A stretch of DNA of 60,934 nucleotides from Marinospirillum sp035271045 (GTDB lineage: Bacteria > Pseudomonadota > Gammaproteobacteria > Pseudomonadales > Halomonadaceae). A program made the translations under genes and the position numbers. Position 1 is the stretch's first letter. Each line of letters starts with the position of its first letter. The stretch covers positions 1-60,934 of the forward strand of contig NZ_DATESC010000003.1 in NCBI RefSeq assembly GCF_035271045.1, read 5' to 3'. The notes under the pieces were generated by a model that was not told the origin of the DNA, did not search any database, and worked only from the letters and a program-made list of their open reading frames with translations. Of this stretch, positions 7,585 to 16,439 are shown in pieces.

Positions 7585-7923
7585 ATGAAGCTAATTTCTG
7601 CTGTTATTAAGCATTTCAAACTTGACGATGTACGCGAGGCTATTTCCGAGGTTGGTGTGCAGGGCATAACAGTCACAGAAGTTAAGGGTTTTGGCCGACA
7701 AAAAGGTCATACTGAACTTTATCGAGGGGCTGAATACGTTGTCGATTTTTTACCAAAACTTAAAGTGGAAGTGGCTGTTGGTGATGATAAAGTTGAATCA
7801 ATTATCAGTGCGATAATGCAAGCTGCTTACACGGGTGTTATTGGTGACGGAAAAATTTTTGTAACTAACTTAGATCAAGTTATCCGTATTCGCACCGGTG
7901 AAATGGGTGCCGATGCTATTTAA
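7585..7923 (+). CDS. glnK: PII nitrogen-regulatory protein GlnK
   Basis: 112 residues, the standard PII length. The T-loop contains GRQKGHTELYRGAEYVVDF with the uridylylation Tyr (LYRGAEY). The B- and C-loops are recognisable in TGVIGDGKIFV and VIRIRTGEMGADAI. PII trimers bind ATP/ADP and 2-oxoglutarate and plug the ammonium channel encoded next door when nitrogen is plentiful. It is preceded by a sigma-54 promoter and an AAGGAG ribosome site, and is followed 28 bases later by amtB. The adjacency to amtB supports GlnK rather than GlnB. Confidence 0.97.
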   Translation: MKLISAVIKHFKLDDVREAISEVGVQGITVTEVKGFGRQKGHTELYRGAEYVVDFLPKLKVEVAVGDDKVESIISAIMQAAYTGVIGDGKIFVTNLDQVIRIRTGEMGADAI

Positions 7924-7951
7924 GTAAGTCACACGGTCTAAGGAGGCCAAA

Positions 7952-9226
7952 ATGGAAAACAATCTCTTTGCTTTACAGTATGCGCTAGATACTTTTTATT
8001 TTCTGATCGGCGGAGCCTTTGTAATGTGGATGGCGGCAGGTTTTGCCATGCTAGAATCAGGCTTGGTACGTGCTAAAAATACCACAGAAATTCTGACTAA
8101 AAACATTGTGCTTTATGGACTGGCTTGCACGCTTTATCTAGCCGTAGGTTATCAATTAATGTACGGCGGTGGTTTTTTTCTTTTTGGTATTACTGAGCTA
8201 AATGTTGATGATGTACTTGCCTCATTTGCTACGCGTGAAGATGGCTTCAATGGTGCGGCTATTTACTCGCCTGCTGCTGACTTTTTCTTTCAAGCTGTAT
8301 TTGTTGCGACTTGTATGTCGATTGTGTCAGGTGCCATTGCTGAACGCATGAAGCTTTGGATATTCTTATTCTTCACTTTAGCAATGACTAGCTTTATTTA
8401 TCCTATTAGTGGCAGTTGGGCTTGGGGTGGTCAAGATGTGTTTGGTTTGTTTTCTCTTGGTGATGACTTAGGATTTAAAGATTTTGCCGGCTCTGGTGTT
8501 GTGCATTTTGTAGGTGCTTGTGCTGCGCTGGCTGGGGTTATTTTACTTGGTCCTCGCTTAGGTAAATATAATGAACGTGGTGAAGCACGTGCTATTCCAG
8601 GTGCCAATTTACCACTTGCTACGCTGGGTACTTTTATTCTTTGGTTAGGTTGGTTTGGTTTTAATGGTGCGTCGGTACTAAAATTAAGCGACATTACCAG
8701 TGCCCATGCAGTGGCTGTTGTATTCTTAAATACCAATGCAGCGGCTTCAGGTGGCTTAATTGGCGCACTTATCATTAGCTACTTAAAGTTTCGTAAAGCT
8801 GATTTAACCATGATTTTAAACGGTGCTTTAGCAGGCTTGGTTGCTATCACAGCCAGCCCCGATACACCCACGCCAGTATTAGCTGTGCTTATTGGTTTAG
8901 CAGCGGGTGTTCTGGTTGTCTTCTCTATTTTATTAATGGATAAAATGCAGTTAGATGACCCCGTTGGTGCCATTTCTGTACACGGTGTAGCAGGCTTGTT
9001 AGGTATCTTGGTTGTACCGCTTAGTGCTGAAGGTACTAGCTTTTTAGGTCAGTTGGCGGGTGCCGCAACGCTTTTTGTTTGGGCCTTCTCTATTTCATTC
9101 GTTGTGTGGTGGTTGTTAAAAAGACTCTTTGGTTTACGTATTAGCGCAGAAGATGAATACCAAGGTGCTGATATTAGTGAATGTGGTATGGAAGCTTACC
9201 CAGAGTTTTCTAACAAAAAAGTTTAG
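7952..9226 (+). CDS. amtB: Ammonium transporter AmtB
   Basis: A 424-residue polytopic inner-membrane protein of the Amt/Mep/Rh family. Signature stretches are FAMLESGLVRAKNT, GSWAWGGQDVFG, the SGVVHFVGACAALAG helix with the first pore His, and AISVHGVAGLLGI with the second pore His. There is no clear cleavable signal peptide; the protein begins in a short external segment followed by LIGGAFVMWMAAGFAM. It is co-transcribed with glnK, forming the conserved ammonium-uptake unit, and ends at a good terminator (9259-9297). Confidence 0.97.
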   Translation: MENNLFALQYALDTFYFLIGGAFVMWMAAGFAMLESGLVRAKNTTEILTKNIVLYGLACTLYLAVGYQLMYGGGFFLFGITELNVDDVLASFATREDGFNGAAIYSPAADFFFQAVFVATCMSIVSGAIAERMKLWIFLFFTLAMTSFIYPISGSWAWGGQDVFGLFSLGDDLGFKDFAGSGVVHFVGACAALAGVILLGPRLGKYNERGEARAIPGANLPLATLGTFILWLGWFGFNGASVLKLSDITSAHAVAVVFLNTNAAASGGLIGALIISYLKFRKADLTMILNGALAGLVAITASPDTPTPVLAVLIGLAAGVLVVFSILLMDKMQLDDPVGAISVHGVAGLLGILVVPLSAEGTSFLGQLAGAATLFVWAFSISFVVWWLLKRLFGLRISAEDEYQGADISECGMEAYPEFSNKKV

Positions 9227-9258
9227 CTATAAAATAATATTTAAACTTTTATAAGCTG

Positions 9259-9297
9259 ACCCCTGAACGTTGGATCGCCAATTTTCAGGGGTTTTTG
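9259..9297 (+). terminator. Rho-independent terminator after amtB
   Basis: A perfect 9-bp stem (ACCCCTGAA at 9259-9267, TTCAGGGGT at 9284-9292) is followed by TTTTT. It also lies between the convergent amtB and beta-barrel genes. Confidence 0.9.
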
Positions 9298-9314
9298 ATT
9301 GAGATCAAAAAGCT

Positions 9315-9992
9315 TTAAAAAACCCAACCAATATTGCCTAATAATGTTGAAGCGGTATTGTAGTCATCAACGGCTATTGCTGCTTCAACACCCAGCATTA
9401 AATTGGGCGCAATTTGGGGTATAAGCGTGTAATTAGCGCCTAAACTAATGATGCCACCCCAAGCGGTTTCAGTGGTTTTATTGTGACTAACAAGGTAATC
9501 ATATTCCCAATCAGGTCCAACTTTATCTTCTTCCCACGATTGCGTGTGTGAGCTGTTAAGCTCGTAATCGGTGTAGGTTAAACCTAAGCCACCTTTAAGC
9601 GTTAAGCGTGCATTTAAGTCATAAAAATACATACCTTTAACTGAAAACTGCTGCGCTTTTAGGCTGCTGTTCCACTCTTCCTCGTATTCATTAGGTAGGC
9701 CGCCAGTAATGCCTAGGGGTAAGGCTGGAATATGGGTATAGGTTTCCCACTCTTTTGATGCATCGCCTTTGTATTGACTGTAACTGACTTCAAAACCGAA
9801 TGCCTCATAACGCTGACCTAAAGTGATTTGAAGAGCACTTTCACCGCTGTCAGGTTTTAATCGCGTGTTGTCGGAGAAAACAGTTTCAGTCTCGTGATCT
9901 AATTCAATCATTCCCATACCAAGCTGTAGGTAAGTCTGAGAAAAAGCAGCAGGTGAGGCAATAAGTAAAGTAAATGCAAGGTATTTACGCAT
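9315..9992 (-). CDS. Outer-membrane beta-barrel protein, unknown function
   Basis: 225 residues. A Sec signal peptide (MRKYLAFTLLIASPAAFSQ) is followed by alternating amphipathic strands and a C-terminal ...LLGNIGWVF ending in Phe, the usual outer-membrane insertion signal. This is an 8- to 10-stranded OmpA/OmpW-like porin size, but no specific family is recognised. The ATG at 9992 has a GGA eight bases before it. The ATG at 10004 has no ribosome site and would add MELK. It follows the YgiW-family gene on the same strand, 42 bases away, so it could share control with the two-component system. Confidence 0.7.
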   Translation of the reverse strand: MRKYLAFTLLIASPAAFSQTYLQLGMGMIELDHETETVFSDNTRLKPDSGESALQITLGQRYEAFGFEVSYSQYKGDASKEWETYTHIPALPLGITGGLPNEYEEEWNSSLKAQQFSVKGMYFYDLNARLTLKGGLGLTYTDYELNSSHTQSWEEDKVGPDWEYDYLVSHNKTTETAWGGIISLGANYTLIPQIAPNLMLGVEAAIAVDDYNTASTLLGNIGWVF

Positions 9993-10033
9993 TTTTAATT
10001 CCATTAAAAGTTAAGTTTATTGAGTCAAAGTAT

Positions 10034-10399
10034 TTATTGCGTTAAAACTTTAAGCCAACGCACTTCAAGTTCCGTTCTGTCCCAATCTTGATCTATTTCT
10101 CCTTGTAATTGCACCTCATGCTGATCGGTAATTTGAATGCCTTGCCAAAGATGATCGTCAATTTCAACAATCAAAGAATCGGTATTTTTTTGTAAAAGGT
10201 ATTCATCATCAGACAGGCGCTTAACGATGTAGCCACGCACACTGACAAGGCTGTCATCGGCTGCTGATGTCGCTTCGGTTAAGGTCATGCTGGTATAACC
10301 TTGCTGTGGCCCCATAGGTTGACCACCCTCTGCTAATATAGAAAAAGATGGCAGTAATAATGCGGCCATTACAAGGGGTTTTAGATAGGTTGATTTCAT
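10034..10399 (-). CDS. YgiW/YdeI-family periplasmic OB-fold protein
   Basis: 121 residues. It has a signal peptide ending near ILAEGG, then a single bacterial OB-fold domain (TIGR00156/BOF type). Landmarks are MTLTEATSAADDSLVSVRGY, DDEYLLQKNTDSLIVEIDD and VQLQGEIDQDWDRTELEV. Relatives in enterobacteria (YgiW/VisP, YdeI) are periplasmic stress-tolerance proteins, and ygiW is adjacent to qseBC. The same neighbourhood is seen here, with a QseC-like kinase 81 bases upstream on the same strand. Exact ligand and role are unproven. Confidence 0.88.
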   Translation of the reverse strand: MKSTYLKPLVMAALLLPSFSILAEGGQPMGPQQGYTSMTLTEATSAADDSLVSVRGYIVKRLSDDEYLLQKNTDSLIVEIDDHLWQGIQITDQHEVQLQGEIDQDWDRTELEVRWLKVLTQ

Positions 10400-10480
10400 A
10401 AGTTAGCACCTGAATGAGTTGATGCACCCAGTATGAAAGCCAAATGATTAAGTTTGCATTAAGTAGAGGTTAAGTGGGCA

Positions 10481-11797
10481 TTAAGTGAGCTGAGTAATGG
10501 GTTGTAGTTTTATACTTAACCCAGGCGTTGTGTTGTGCATCTCTATTTTCAACCTATGCAATGCTGCAATTTGCGTAACAATCGACAAACCCAATCCAAG
10601 CCCTTTGCTGCGTTGATCTTGACGAGTAAACGGCTGCATCATCCGTTGCTGTTGATCTTGTGGAATGCCTAAGCCGTTATCTTCTACAGTTAGCTGCCAA
10701 TTTTTACCTTTTGATACCAAGGTTAACGTGACTTGGCTTGCGCCTGTTGCATGGCGCAAAGCATTTAGTAAAAGGTTTTCAACCAAAAGTGTTAACAGCG
10801 TTGAGTCGCCTTGTAGCAAGGTATCGTCGAGGCTGCTGTTAAAAGTGATGCCTGCTGCGATAAACTTTGATGTAAGGCGGTGACTTAAACTTTGTAGCGG
10901 ATCTTTTAGATTAAAAGTTTCACAGTGTTGCTGCCAGTTTGAAGCTTCAAGCCTTGCCAGCGTTAAAAGTTGTTCAACAACACGAATTAAACGATCCACT
11001 TCCTGTCGCATAGCCTGTGTATCTAAATCCGGCAAAGAAAGCTCCAGTTTCAGTGTGGTCAGTGGTGTTCGCAGTTCATGCGCGACATCGCTAGCAAAGC
11101 GTTTTTCTCGGTTTAAAGTTTGTTCAATGCCTTTGATTAAATGGTTTAGGCTGTTGGTTATGTCCTGTAATTCTGCCACAGGGCTAGTTTGGGGAAGGGC
11201 GCTTAGGTCTTTTGCATCGCGTTGATGCAGTAGCCCTGCTAGTCGGCTTAATGGACGGACAATAACCATCAGCAATATCAGCAGTATTAAAATACTCAAA
11301 GTATTGCCAATCAAAATGGGCATAATGACATCTTCAGTGACATCTGATTTAAAGTCTTCTGCTAGATCATCACGGCGTAATAGCTTAACCAAAAGATCAC
11401 CTTCTCGCAGTTGATAACCTTTCCAGATATGATCTTGGTGAAAGACCTGAGTTAACCCTGTTTGTGTGCTACCAAAGCTTTTTGGAAAGCCAAAATTACT
11501 GGTATACCAGTCTTCTTTTAGGTGTTCTACCGAGATTAAAAAGGTATCTTCAGCATCATCAATAAACGACTCGCCAAGAAAAGCTTTTAATTCATCCGGT
11601 GCTATATGACCTTGATTAATTAAGCGAGCGAGCAGTTGTGTTTGCTGTTGAATGTCTTCATAAAGCAATTCGCTTAACTCATCATCAACCGCCAACCAAG
11701 TCACTAAAATGCCAGCAAAGCCTGTTAATACAATGCTAAGACCCAAAATGCTAGCCAATTGACTGAGTTTAAAATGCCGTTTAAAGTTTGGCTTCAT
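10481..11797 (-). CDS. Sensor histidine kinase, QseC/PmrB-like
   Basis: 438 residues. TM1 lies at ~15-37, then a periplasmic sensor of about 130 residues, TM2 near 155-177 (MPILIGNTLSILILLILLMV), and HAMP to about 230. HisKA follows with the phospho-acceptor in FASDVAHELRTPLTTLKLEL. The ATPase domain has the N box (LLVENLLLNALRHA) and G boxes (DNGLGIP, KGLGLGLSIV). It autophosphorylates and signals to the OmpR-type regulator whose gene overlaps its start by 4 bases. The layout resembles QseC/PmrB/TctE kinases; the stimulus is unknown. The YgiW-family neighbour favours the QseC reading. Confidence 0.93.
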   Translation of the reverse strand: MKPNFKRHFKLSQLASILGLSIVLTGFAGILVTWLAVDDELSELLYEDIQQQTQLLARLINQGHIAPDELKAFLGESFIDDAEDTFLISVEHLKEDWYTSNFGFPKSFGSTQTGLTQVFHQDHIWKGYQLREGDLLVKLLRRDDLAEDFKSDVTEDVIMPILIGNTLSILILLILLMVIVRPLSRLAGLLHQRDAKDLSALPQTSPVAELQDITNSLNHLIKGIEQTLNREKRFASDVAHELRTPLTTLKLELSLPDLDTQAMRQEVDRLIRVVEQLLTLARLEASNWQQHCETFNLKDPLQSLSHRLTSKFIAAGITFNSSLDDTLLQGDSTLLTLLVENLLLNALRHATGASQVTLTLVSKGKNWQLTVEDNGLGIPQDQQQRMMQPFTRQDQRSKGLGLGLSIVTQIAALHRLKIEMHNTTPGLSIKLQPITQLT

Positions 11798-12450
11798 AGA
11801 TTAACCAACCTAAATCCTTTGCCGCGCAGGGTTTCTATTCGTTCTTTTCCTAATAAGCGACGTAGTGCATGGATATAAACATCAAGGGTATTGGATTCTG
11901 CTTCATTGCCAAGGCTGTAAAGTTGTTGAATTAAACGATCACGGGAAACAGGCTTGCCAGCGGTATGTATTAGCACGCTGAGTAACTCGTATTCTTTACG
12001 AGGCAAAGACAAAACTTGGTTGTTAAGGTGAAAGGTTTCTTGGGATGGATCAAACGACAATTCACCACAGGTAAGTATGGGGCTTGCTTGACCGGCAGCA
12101 CGGCGCAGCAAAACGCGGATGCGGGCTAAGAGTTCTTCTGGCTCAAAAGGTTTTACCAGATAATCGTCAGCGCCAGTGTCTAAACCTTTTACTCTTTCAT
12201 CTAAGGCATCCCGTGCCGAGACAATCAATACGGGTAGCGTGTTTTTGTCTTTTCGCAGCCGAGTCAAATAATCAATACCATCACCATCGGGTAAGCCTAA
12301 ATCCAGCAGTAATAATGAATACTCCGTCGCTTGCAAATGTGCTTTGGCTTGCGTTAAAGAGCGCACCCAATCAACACGGTAATGAGGTTTGAGCAATCGC
12401 AGCAAAACATTGCCCAGCGGTAGGTCATCCTCGACTAACAATAAATGCAT
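11794..12450 (-). CDS. OmpR/PhoB-family response regulator, QseB-like
   Basis: 218 residues. The receiver domain (1-115) has acidic residues EDD at 7-9, phospho-acceptor Asp50 in LLLLDLGLPDGDG, and Lys in DDYLVKPF. The winged-helix DNA-binding domain (125-218) shows LPRKEYELLSVLIHTAGKPV and NTLDVYIHALRRLLG. It is translationally coupled to the kinase (4-base overlap). It probably controls the YgiW-like and beta-barrel genes downstream, as QseB does for ygiW in enterobacteria. That target assignment is inference. Confidence 0.95.
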   Translation of the reverse strand: MHLLLVEDDLPLGNVLLRLLKPHYRVDWVRSLTQAKAHLQATEYSLLLLDLGLPDGDGIDYLTRLRKDKNTLPVLIVSARDALDERVKGLDTGADDYLVKPFEPEELLARIRVLLRRAAGQASPILTCGELSFDPSQETFHLNNQVLSLPRKEYELLSVLIHTAGKPVSRDRLIQQLYSLGNEAESNTLDVYIHALRRLLGKERIETLRGKGFRLVNL

Positions 12451-12599
12451 GGTTTACTCTCAAAACAGATGGTTTGATATTTACTGCCATTAAATTTACC
12501 AACATTAAAAATTGGCAGTTAACTTTTTCACATCCATGTAGAATGCACTTTTAGCCATAACTCAGCTTTTACATTTGAACGTACACTCGTAGGAACACC

Positions 12600-12920
12600 A
12601 TGAAAAAGATTTTTGTTTTAACTCACCCTAAGTTGCAGCCTGCTCGTTTAGTGGATTCAATTAAGTATGAAATTAAAAAATACCTTAAAAGAGAACGTAA
12701 AAAAACGCTACCTGAAGGTATGGATTATTGGACTTTTGATAGCCGTTTTGGTGCATCAGAAGCGGCAGCTATCACTATTTATATTTCTGAAATCAACGAA
12801 CACATTGATGCTGCTGTCGCGCAACAATTGCCTGAATTTTATGTGGAAGTTATCGCCAGAGCCAGTAAACATGGCCCGCGCCCTGTTGCAGCAGCGCCAG
12901 CCGATGAAGAGGAAATCTAG
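12600..12920 (+). CDS. DUF6172 family protein
   Basis: A 106-residue basic, soluble protein. The opening MKKIFVLTHPKLQPARLVDS and the following IKKYLKRERKKTLPEGMDYW / FDSRFG blocks are what I recall for DUF6172. This short family occurs across proteobacteria and has no known function. The central part (EAAAITIYISEINEHIDAAVAQQLPEFYVEVIAR) is conserved in the family. It sits alone between a two-component system and slmA; the tail (AAAPADEEEI) looks disordered. No catalytic motif is apparent. Confidence 0.75.
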   Translation: MKKIFVLTHPKLQPARLVDSIKYEIKKYLKRERKKTLPEGMDYWTFDSRFGASEAAAITIYISEINEHIDAAVAQQLPEFYVEVIARASKHGPRPVAAAPADEEEI

Positions 12921-12952
12921 GTTTTAAATAACAGCTTTAAGCAACGTTAAAT

Positions 12953-13561
12953 TTAGATCACCAAGCTGCTGGCTAGGTGTTCCCACTGTATGCGCCATTC
13001 ATGGGTGGGCTTGCGTTGAAAGCCGCTGCGTACAAATTGTACGATGCGGCCTTCAATAATGGCTAATAACAAGCTTGCAGTAGCAGTAATAGGCAACGCT
13101 ATTTCAAGGCCTTCACGTATTTCAGCTTCCCTTAAAACCTGTTTGATTTGTGCTTCAAGACGGTCAAATAAACGGTTAATCCGATAATGCAATTCAGCGT
13201 CTTCACCCACTAACGCTTCACCCGTAAGGATACGACACAGGCCAGCGTTTTGTTCTGCAAAGGCCAATATCAGCATTAATAAATGTTCACAGCGTACTAA
13301 GGTAGTGCTGTGTTCTTTCATAATAATGTTGATGCGAGTAAATAGGCTTTCTTCAATAAAATGAATTAAGCCTTGGTACATCGCTGCTTTATTATGAAAA
13401 TGTATGTAAAGATCCGCCTCACTTACGCCAACTTCCTTCGCTAGCATGGCTGCAGTAATGCGTCCTTGACATTGCTCTTCCAAAATTTTTGCTAATACTT
13501 GTAAAATCTCATCCTTACGTTGTATCGTTTTTTTTTGCTCAGTGGGTTGCTTTTCTAGCAC
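12953..13561 (-). CDS. slmA: Nucleoid occlusion factor SlmA (TetR family)
   Basis: 202 residues. The N-terminal helix-turn-helix (residues ~36-65) reads RITAAMLAKEVGVSEADLYI then HFHNKAAMYQGLI. The C-terminal ligand-like domain contains AEQNAGLCRILTGEALVGED. SlmA binds chromosomal SBS sites and FtsZ to stop division over the nucleoid. Its position next to argB-algC-dut-coaBC matches gammaproteobacterial synteny, where slmA usually lies beside dut/coaBC. A near-perfect SBS occurs at 59998-60009. Confidence 0.93.
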   Translation of the reverse strand: MLEKQPTEQKKTIQRKDEILQVLAKILEEQCQGRITAAMLAKEVGVSEADLYIHFHNKAAMYQGLIHFIEESLFTRINIIMKEHSTTLVRCEHLLMLILAFAEQNAGLCRILTGEALVGEDAELHYRINRLFDRLEAQIKQVLREAEIREGLEIALPITATASLLLAIIEGRIVQFVRSGFQRKPTHEWRIQWEHLASSLVI

Positions 13562-13598
13562 TTGGATTACCTGTTAAGACTTGATCAAACTTGGCCGT

Positions 13599-14510
13599 TT
13601 AGCTATCACTTTGATTAGTGATTAATGTACCCACACCCGTATTAGTAAAAATCTCTAATAGCGTGGCATGAGCAACCCGACCATCAATAATGTGTGCTGT
13701 TTTCACACCACCTTTAACGGCATCTAAAGCACAGTTAATTTTAGGTAGCATACCACCATAAATAGTACCGTCAGCAATCAACTCATCCACTTCAGCCGTT
13801 GATAAGCCCGTTAATACCTTGCCTTGTTTGTCTTGTAAGCCAGCTACGTTGGTTAACAAAATTAACTTTTCTGCTTGTAAAGCTTCGGCCACTTTACCTG
13901 CCACTAGGTCGGCATTAATGTTGTAAGAAGCGCCTTTAGCATCCACACCAATCGGTGCAATCACGGGAATAAAATCACGGTTAGTCAGCATTTCAATTAA
14001 CGAAATATCCACCGATTCAACTTCGCCAACATGACCAATGTCAATAATTTCAGGTGCAAGCATTTCAGGTGTTTGGTGTTTAACTTTAAGTTTTTTGGCG
14101 CGAATTAATTGACCATCTTTACCCGTTAAACCAATGGCTTTACCACCGGCAAGGTTGATTTGAGTAACGATTTCTTTGTTAACCAGGCCGCCCAGTACCA
14201 TTTGCACCACATCCATTGTTGCACTGTCGGTAACACGCATTCCATTCACAAAACGTGATTCAATGTTTAAGCGCTCTAATAAATCACCAATTTGTGGGCC
14301 GCCACCGTGAATAACAACAGGGTTAATGCCCACTTCTTTTAGCAGCACTACGTCACGGCAAAAAGAATCAATTAAGTCTTCTTGTGTCATGGCGTTGCCG
14401 CCGTATTTAATCACCAGCGTTTTACCAGAAAACTTTTGAATGTAAGGCAAGGCTTCAGACAGTACGGTAACAACCGTTTGTGGATTGGTAGTGGACGGCG
14501 TTGTAGTCAT
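13599..14510 (-). CDS. argB: Acetylglutamate kinase
   Basis: 303 residues. It phosphorylates N-acetyl-L-glutamate in arginine synthesis. The amino-acid kinase fold is evident: LVIKYGGNAM (Lys/Gly-rich phosphate loop), VVIHGGGPQI, the GLTGKDGQLIRAKKL stretch, and GGMLPKINCALDAVKGGV near the C-terminus. It is followed in the same direction by slmA (37-base gap) and preceded by algC (30-base gap), so it belongs to an algC-argB(-slmA) transcript. Length and motifs are normal for the arginine-sensitive hexameric form. Confidence 0.97.
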   Translation of the reverse strand: MTTTPSTTNPQTVVTVLSEALPYIQKFSGKTLVIKYGGNAMTQEDLIDSFCRDVVLLKEVGINPVVIHGGGPQIGDLLERLNIESRFVNGMRVTDSATMDVVQMVLGGLVNKEIVTQINLAGGKAIGLTGKDGQLIRAKKLKVKHQTPEMLAPEIIDIGHVGEVESVDISLIEMLTNRDFIPVIAPIGVDAKGASYNINADLVAGKVAEALQAEKLILLTNVAGLQDKQGKVLTGLSTAEVDELIADGTIYGGMLPKINCALDAVKGGVKTAHIIDGRVAHATLLEIFTNTGVGTLITNQSDS

Positions 14511-14540
14511 GGTCGGTTTCTCGATTATAAGGTTGGTTCA

Positions 14541-15935
14541 TTAAAAATTCAGTTTAATACTGGCATCAATTTTAGCTAAAGCGTCACGAAAAATATTACT
14601 GATTCTTGCCAAGGCTTCAGGTGTTTTACCTTCAAAGCGTAAGACTAATACGGGCGTAGTATTGGACGCGCGGCACAATCCCCAACCATCTTCATAATCA
14701 ACACGAATACCATCTAACGTGGTTTTTTGTCCATCACCAAATGCACCCTCTTGAGCAAGTTTTTGCACAAGATCAAATTTATTGTCATCGGTGACATCAA
14801 TATTAATTTCAGGGGTGCTTAAATCTTGTGGGTATTGGTCAAAAAAAGCATCCGCATCTAAGTCTTGGGCGGCTAAAATTTCGAGTAATCTTGCTGCAGC
14901 GTATAAGCCGTCATCAAAACCTAACCAGCGTTCTTTAAAGAAAATATGCCCACTCATTTCGCCGCCTAATAAAGCACCAGTTGCTTTCATGCGTGCTTTA
15001 ATTAACGAGTGACCCGTTTGCCACATTTCAGGTTCGCCGCCAGCAGCGCTAATAACTTTACCTAAATTGCTGCTGCATTTTACATCGTAAATAATTTTGG
15101 CAGCAGGGTTACGGCTTAACACATCTTCAGCAAAGGCCATCATTAAATGGTCAGGAAAAATCAGTCGACCCGATGGTGTAATAACGCCTACTCGGTCGCC
15201 ATCACCATCAAAACCTAGCCCTATATCGGCTTGATTAGATTTAACATTAGCAATCAAATCTTTTAAATTCTCGGCTTTACTAGGGTCTGGATGGTGGTTA
15301 GGGAAAGTGCCATCAATTTCGGCAAACAGCGCAATAACCTCACACCCCAGCGCTTTTAATAAGCGGGGTGCCAGTTCGCCAGCCACGCCATTGCCCGTGT
15401 CGGTGACAACTTTAAGTGGGCGCTTTAGTTTGACGGAAGCAAGAATGGTATTGATATAATCGTCTTTTATATCAGCGGCTTTTTCAAAGCCTTGACCGTG
15501 TTTAAAGTCGGCTTCAACAATGCGCCGATAAAGGTCAGTAATGGCTGCGCCGTGCAGGGTTTCGCCAGCCAATACACATTTAAAACCGTTGTAATCGGGT
15601 GGGTTGTGGCTGCCAGTCACCATAATGCCAGAGTGAGTTCCCTCTAATTTTAGCGCTGCATAATAAAGCGTCGGTGTTGGCACTATTCCAATATCAATCA
15701 CATCACGGCCGGTTTCAAGAATGCCTTTTTTAAGGGCATTCACCATGTCTAGGCCCGAAATACGCCCGTCACGCGCTACAACAATCGTGGTTTCACCCCG
15801 TGCTGCAGCTTCAGAACCCAGTGCTTTACCTATCAGTTGCACGGTTTCAGGGGTTAGAGTTTTTCCAACAATGCCACGAATGTCATAGGCACGAAAAATA
15901 GAAGCAGGTACGTTATTTATAGATGCGTGGCTCAT
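14541..15935 (-). CDS. algC: Phosphomannomutase/phosphoglucomutase
   Basis: 464 residues of the alpha-D-phosphohexomutase family. Domain 1 has the phosphoserine loop GIMVTGSHNPPDYNGF. Domain 2 has the metal-binding LGFDGDGDRVGVI. Domain 3 holds the sugar-binding GEMSGHIFFKERW. Domain 4 has ...LCRASNTTPVLVLRFEG (phosphate-binding). It interconverts hexose-1- and 6-phosphates of mannose and glucose for LPS and exopolysaccharide precursors. The order coaBC-dut-algC-argB is the Pseudomonas arrangement. Here the protein lacks the long membrane-bound N-terminal extension found in some algC fusions. Confidence 0.95.
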   Translation of the reverse strand: MSHASINNVPASIFRAYDIRGIVGKTLTPETVQLIGKALGSEAAARGETTIVVARDGRISGLDMVNALKKGILETGRDVIDIGIVPTPTLYYAALKLEGTHSGIMVTGSHNPPDYNGFKCVLAGETLHGAAITDLYRRIVEADFKHGQGFEKAADIKDDYINTILASVKLKRPLKVVTDTGNGVAGELAPRLLKALGCEVIALFAEIDGTFPNHHPDPSKAENLKDLIANVKSNQADIGLGFDGDGDRVGVITPSGRLIFPDHLMMAFAEDVLSRNPAAKIIYDVKCSSNLGKVISAAGGEPEMWQTGHSLIKARMKATGALLGGEMSGHIFFKERWLGFDDGLYAAARLLEILAAQDLDADAFFDQYPQDLSTPEINIDVTDDNKFDLVQKLAQEGAFGDGQKTTLDGIRVDYEDGWGLCRASNTTPVLVLRFEGKTPEALARISNIFRDALAKIDASIKLNF

Positions 15936-15962
15936 AATAAATCCTCTAAGCGTAAATAAGGT

Positions 15963-16439
15963 TTAGTTGCGGCCAGAACTACCAAAGCCACCAGCGCCAC
16001 GTTCTGTAGCAGTAAAATCGCTGATAACTTCAAGCTCTGCTTGTATCACAGGCACAATAACGTATTGGGCTAGGCGTTCGCCAGGTTCTAAAGTGAAAGC
16101 CGTTTGCCCACGATTCCAAACAGAAATCATTAATTCGCCTTGGTAGTCAGAATCAATTAAGCCTACCAAGTTACCTAACACAATACCGTGTTTATGACCT
16201 AACCCAGAGCGTGGCAGAATAATACCAGCAAGGCTAGGATCGGCTAAATGAATCGCTAAGCCCGTTCGTACTAAATGAGTGCTGGCGGGTTCAATCACTA
16301 AGGCTTCGTCTAGCAACGCACGCAAATCCATACCGGCAGAACCTTTGGTTGCGTAAGTGGGTAAAGGAAGGCTAACCCCGATTCTTGCATCAAGGATTTT
16401 TACTGCAATCTTTGGGTGTTTTATTTCATTTGTTGTCAT
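15963..16439 (-). CDS. dut: dUTP diphosphatase
   Basis: A 158-residue trimeric dUTPase, hydrolysing dUTP to dUMP. The five conserved motifs are visible, including GSAGMDLRA, PRSGLGHKHGIVL, GLIDSDYQGELM, LEPGERLAQYVI, and the flexible C-terminal RGAGGFGSSG that closes over the substrate. Its start overlaps the coaBC stop by 4 bases (ATGA), so the two genes are translationally coupled. Confidence 0.97.
   Translation of the reverse strand: MTTNEIKHPKIAVKILDARIGVSLPLPTYATKGSAGMDLRALLDEALVIEPASTHLVRTGLAIHLADPSLAGIILPRSGLGHKHGIVLGNLVGLIDSDYQGELMISVWNRGQTAFTLEPGERLAQYVIVPVIQAELEVISDFTATERGAGGFGSSGRN

Noticed and set aside
8431..8775. 114-codon open frame on the minus strand inside amtB
   Set aside because: It is opposite a well-supported transporter gene and its protein is Pro/Lys/Ser-rich with no family pattern; shadow of amtB codon use.
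12667..12927. 86-codon frame overlapping the DUF6172 gene in another frame
   Set aside because: The DUF6172 frame has the family pattern and an in-place start; the overlapping frame is low-complexity and basic.
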